NCBI RefSeq assembly: GCF_910592395.1
Contig: NC_088310.1
Location: 19,103,501 to 19,167,500 of the forward strand
Direction of reading: 5' to 3'
Length of the DNA stretch: 64,000 nucleotides
DNA from: Lineus longissimus
Taxonomy: Eukaryota; Nemertea; Pilidiophora; Heteronemertea; Lineidae
In this document: piece by piece, positions 61,801 to 64,000 of the stretch
How the letters are laid out: every line of letters starts with the position of its first letter
How positions within the stretch are numbered: position 1 is the stretch's first letter
Program-made: the position numbers and the translations under genes
Notes under the pieces: generated by a model
Told to the model about the DNA's origin: nothing
Database searches by the model: none
What the model saw: only the letters and a program-made list of their open reading frames with translations

Positions 61801-64000
61801 AGTGACGTTTCTCGAAATCTTGCAGCGCAATCGAACACTATCCTGGTCTTTTCTGGCTTCTTAGGGTTCAGTACCGGATGATGTGGCAGATACCATACAC
61901 CGCCATCTCTCCGACTAATTTCGTCTCGTGGGACCTCTTCTGCATACCCCTTTTCTAGTAGAAGATCTATTTCCGCCGTGTACTTCCGGTGAAGGTCCAG
62001 GTCCTTTTGCAGCCTCCTCCCAAGATGTTCCAATCGCCGCTTCGCCATGATGAGGTTGTCTGGCAGACTTGGATCTGTAGCCTTGAATGGGATGGGCAGA
62101 ACATAGTGGCCGTCTTTGTGCTGGATGGACTTATCCCACAGAGAGATCACCTTGCGATCATTTACTGACATGCCTTGGTCATCTCCCCCTACGTTTTCCA
62201 ACTTCCATAGCTTTTCTACCTGCTTCTGCAGTCCTAGGTCACTGACGGTGGTTGTGACATTAACCATGTGACACTGGTTATGTGAGTCAATTGGTCCGTT
62301 AAGGGTCCATCCCAAAGCAGTCCTGATGGCATATGGTGCTCCGATCTCACCTCTCTTCACCTCGAGTGGTATCAGCGCTTCGGGTACATCTTGGCCAATC
62401 AACAGCTCGATCCGGTGACTATCTACAACTGGCAAATCCAGGTCTTGAAGGTGTCCCCAATCTTCTAGATCTTTGGGTACGACCACACCTTGATTTATAT
62501 TCAGAGTTGGCCTGGTGAACACCTTTGGCAGTGCAATCGTCTCCTTCTCGTGAGGGTCCGTTACTTCTAGTTTGTACTCAAAGGTAGTTACCGGTTTACG
62601 ATCATTTTCCAGGGTGGTCAGCTCCATAGTAGACATTGTTCCTGTTAAAGCTAACTCTCTAACAATGCTCTCAGAACAGAAAGTGGTGGTTGATCCACTG
62701 TCCAATAAAGCGTACGTTTCTACAAACTTACCACCATCGTGTCCCCTGACTCTTACTGGAACAACTGGCAACATCACGTGTGTCCTACCGGCCCCAGTGA
62801 CATGACTTGATGAAGATGTTCCCTCTGGTTTCTTCACCGCATCTTCAACTTTCTTGGCACCAATCTCAGGAGGCTTGGGCTTTGGTGGCTTATCTATGTG
62901 GAGAAGTCTGTTGTGCTTCAAGGTACAACCACTGACCCCACACGTCATCGTCCTCGTGCATCGAGCCACAAAATGACCTGGAGTTAGGCAGTTCAGACAT
63001 ACTCTTTCCTGGCGAACAACTGACATCCTCTCTTGGGGTTTCATGGCCTTGAACTTACTGCACAAGTACAGCAGATGGGCCTCATGGCACACTGGGCAAC
63101 TTCTATTACCTTTCTTGTCGTCATCTACTTGGGTACCAAAGGATGCAGGTCCAACTTTTCCTGATGATCTTGTCCTAAAGTCCTTTGGCTTCTTGGTGTC
63201 ATCTTTGGCATCTTTCAGACCACATTTCCCGAAAACTGGATCATTTGCCTCGTCTGCTGCCTTCGAGACAAACCACAACATATCTTGAATGGAAGGTGAC
63301 CTTGCTTCCTGCCTTATTTTGTAGGCTGCCCCCTTCCACTTATTTTGTAAGTACAGCGGCAATCTTTCGATTATTTGAACTAGGCTGTTCTCATTAAGCC
63401 TATCTAGCCTACCCATAGATGTCAATGTTTCAACACAATTCCGCAGGTCATCGGCCAAATCCCTTAAAGCTTCCGGATCAGAGGCCCTAATGGGTTTCCT
63501 ATTTGTTATCTTGTCCACCCAAGTTTGGGACACTACGAAATCGTTACCAAACCTATCCTTCAATAGGCTCCTGGCTAACTTATAGCCTGCAGCAGGCTCT
63601 TTCACTGCACAGCTTTCTATCACTCGCCTGGCCTTGCCAGTACAGAACCTCAATAGCCTGCTAAGTTTGACACTGTCATCTAGGGTGTGTTTGTCCACAG
63701 AGTGTTCAAATGCTCTGATGAACATCCAATACTTCGATGGATCACCATCGAACGTCATCAAGTCAACCTTGGGGAGCTGTAAGGTGTCCAGAAGCAGTTG
63801 TTGTTGCTTCTGCCCTTGGTCGAGAACTCGCAACAATGCATCCGGTAAAGTTGACAAAGCCAAACTCACATCTTGACTTCCTGGTGAGCATGCTTCCTTG
63901 ACCTGGTAAGTGTCATTAGGCCTACTATTGTGATGCGTGTCAGACTCTGTTGTTGTGATATTCGATACTTCTGATAATTGGCATCCGTATTGATGTTGAT
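58842..64000 (-). CDS. BEL/Pao retrotransposon Gag-Pol polyprotein (runs off window)
   Basis: An unbroken minus frame of more than 1,700 codons. Positions here are counted from a GTG codon at 63869, which is not the true start because the frame stays open to the window edge. Domains in order: DUF1759-type Gag (about 30-200), Cys/His zinc knuckles (258-304), aspartic protease with DSGS (390-393), reverse transcriptase with Asp721 and YVDD (800-803), RNase H (Asp982, Glu1026, Asp1056), integrase HHCC finger (1300-1340), DDE core (Asp1373, Asp1437, Glu1487) and a DUF5641 C-terminal domain (about 1565-1660). Every catalytic residue looked for is present and no stop interrupts. The order, the DUF1758-type protease and the C-terminal domain identify BEL/Pao rather than Gypsy. 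No envelope-like frame lies between the stop and the LTR. Confidence 0.97.
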   Translation of the reverse strand, partial: QHQYGCQLSEVSNITTTESDTHHNSRPNDTYQVKEACSPGSQDVSLALSTLPDALLRVLDQGQKQQQLLLDTLQLPKVDLMTFDGDPSKYWMFIRAFEHSVDKHTLDDSVKLSRLLRFCTGKARRVIESCAVKEPAAGYKLARSLLKDRFGNDFVVSQTWVDKITNRKPIRASDPEALRDLADDLRNCVETLTSMGRLDRLNENSLVQIIERLPLYLQNKWKGAAYKIRQEARSPSIQDMLWFVSKAADEANDPVFGKCGLKDAKDDTKKPKDFRTRSSGKVGPASFGTQVDDDKKGNRSCPVCHEAHLLYLCSKFKAMKPQERMSVVRQERVCLNCLTPGHFVARCTRTMTCGVSGCTLKHNRLLHIDKPPKPKPPEIGAKKVEDAVKKPEGTSSSSHVTGAGRTHVMLPVVPVRVRGHDGGKFVETYALLDSGSTTTFCSESIVRELALTGTMSTMELTTLENDRKPVTTFEYKLEVTDPHEKETIALPKVFTRPTLNINQGVVVPKDLEDWGHLQDLDLPVVDSHRIELLIGQDVPEALIPLEVKRGEIGAPYAIRTALGWTLNGPIDSHNQCHMVNVTTTVSDLGLQKQVEKLWKLENVGGDDQGMSVNDRKVISLWDKSIQHKDGHYVLPIPFKATDPSLPDNLIMAKRRLEHLGRRLQKDLDLHRKYTAEIDLLLEKGYAEEVPRDEISRRDGGVWYLPHHPVLNPKKPEKTRIVFDCAARFRETSLNDRVLQGPDLTNKLVGVLIKFRQEHVAFMADIEAMFHQVEVVKNDRDTLRFLWFEDGDISKDPKVYRMTRHLFGGVWSPSCANYALKRTARDNEAHFSLEAKETVEQCHYVDDCLKSVPAEAGGIKLAHEVCKLLAKGGFRLTKWISNSRELLKTLPAAELGKGVRNLDLDKDGLPTERALGMLWDVSEDTFRPSISIQDRPPTKRGVLSILSSVYDPLGLVSPYVLLAKIIFQDLCRSSIGWDDNMPDSHQEQWRRWCDDLRKLERFKVPRCLKSKGLGPLVHNTLHHFSDASERGLGAVTYLRTEDADGEVHCALVMAKAKLAPIKATTIPRLELAAAVESVKLDKVIRKELEIPIHASVFWTDSMIVLHYIANEEKRFQTFVANRVAKIHESSSPSQWRHVDTDTNPGDDVSRGLTADELITNKRWLYGPSFLWLPECDWPQTPAINIQEDDSFKLEEKVQTKVYATDKLEGASAKGDVIKRLIERHSSWSKLKKSVAWILRAKTMLRNKARNRQHNGVGVVPIESGSIKIPELRRAEIEIVKFAQRGMNQDTKARSNPIRKLKPMKDENGVVCVGGRLNNAMLSYRAKHQMILPKRLHVVELIISHYHKITGHSGIERVLTEIRQRFWIVKGRAAVRRVNLRCTHCRKCNAKPMKQQMADLPSDRVNPPKAPFTYVGLDYFGPFQVKMGRGRKRAKRYGCIFTCLTSRAIHLEVAGSLDTDSFINALQRFISRRGRPERIRSDNGTNFVGGRKELKQALAEWNLQHIESYMQQQDIDWTFNPPAASHMGGSWERMIRSVRKVMSGILKEQVPSEDGLTTLMCEVEAIINGRPITRLSDDPEDLEPLTPNHLLLLRRGPTLPPGLFVKDDLYSKRRWRHVQYLANLFWKRWTKEYLPSLQERQKWLQDERNVKIDDIVLIVDNNMPRNAWSLGRVIEVYPGKDNRVRAVKVRTQHTQLVRPVNKLCLIEPVEDTDEVENRIK

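Noticed and set aside
58846-63876. Plus-strand frames across the BEL/Pao region
   Set aside because: They are antisense shadows of the retrotransposon polyprotein.

Overview
The window is eukaryotic nuclear DNA. Coding sequence lies in short exons with GT-AG introns, polyadenylation signals are present, and the spaces between genes are full of SINEs, LINE remnants, small inverted-repeat elements and minisatellites. Gene content (COX20, CCDC97, ADCK1, a Na+/K+-ATPase beta subunit) points to a bilaterian animal. The BEL/Pao retroelement and a dispersed element opening with an AGCTCACCT hairpin and a (CGT)n tract suggest an invertebrate, probably a marine lophotrochozoan or invertebrate deuterostome. 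The phylum cannot be settled from sequence alone.

Layout. Bases 1-24,400 hold no gene I can support. They contain a tRNA-like SINE remnant (2.5 kb), a cluster of short palindromes beside a CCAAT/CRE-like motif (4.7-5.2 kb), a pyrimidine tract (14.9 kb) and a clean tRNA-derived SINE with a 13-bp target-site duplication (23.6-24.0 kb). CCDC97 lies at 24.4-26.5 kb (minus strand, four exons). From 27.4 to 38.6 kb there is a LINE 3' end, a 27-bp inverted-repeat element, a 1.2-kb Helentron-like repeat, a MITE-like hairpin, a diverged duplication, weak candidate exons and a second SINE. COX20 lies at 41.6-43.1 kb (plus, four exons); its likely poly(A) signals sit inside a MITE-like element. A 41-bp minisatellite occupies 43.7-44.3 kb. 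An unrecognised two-exon gene for a probable secreted glycoprotein lies at 45.6-47.3 kb (plus). It converges on a Na+/K+-ATPase beta-subunit gene (47.5-49.5 kb, minus; first coding exon not found), which is divergent to ADCK1 (50.9-54.4 kb, plus, seven phase-0 exons). The right end holds local duplications, a LINE remnant and a BEL/Pao LTR retrotransposon (minus, 57.5 kb to the window edge) whose polyprotein frame is unbroken and runs off the window.

The genes do not form one pathway. COX20 (complex IV assembly) and ADCK1 (mitochondrial UbiB-family kinase-like protein) are both mitochondrial, CCDC97 is a splicing-associated factor and the beta subunit is a plasma-membrane protein. I found no evidence for a novel multi-gene system. 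The points most worth following up are the unrecognised glycoprotein gene, the Helentron-like element and the uninterrupted BEL/Pao element.
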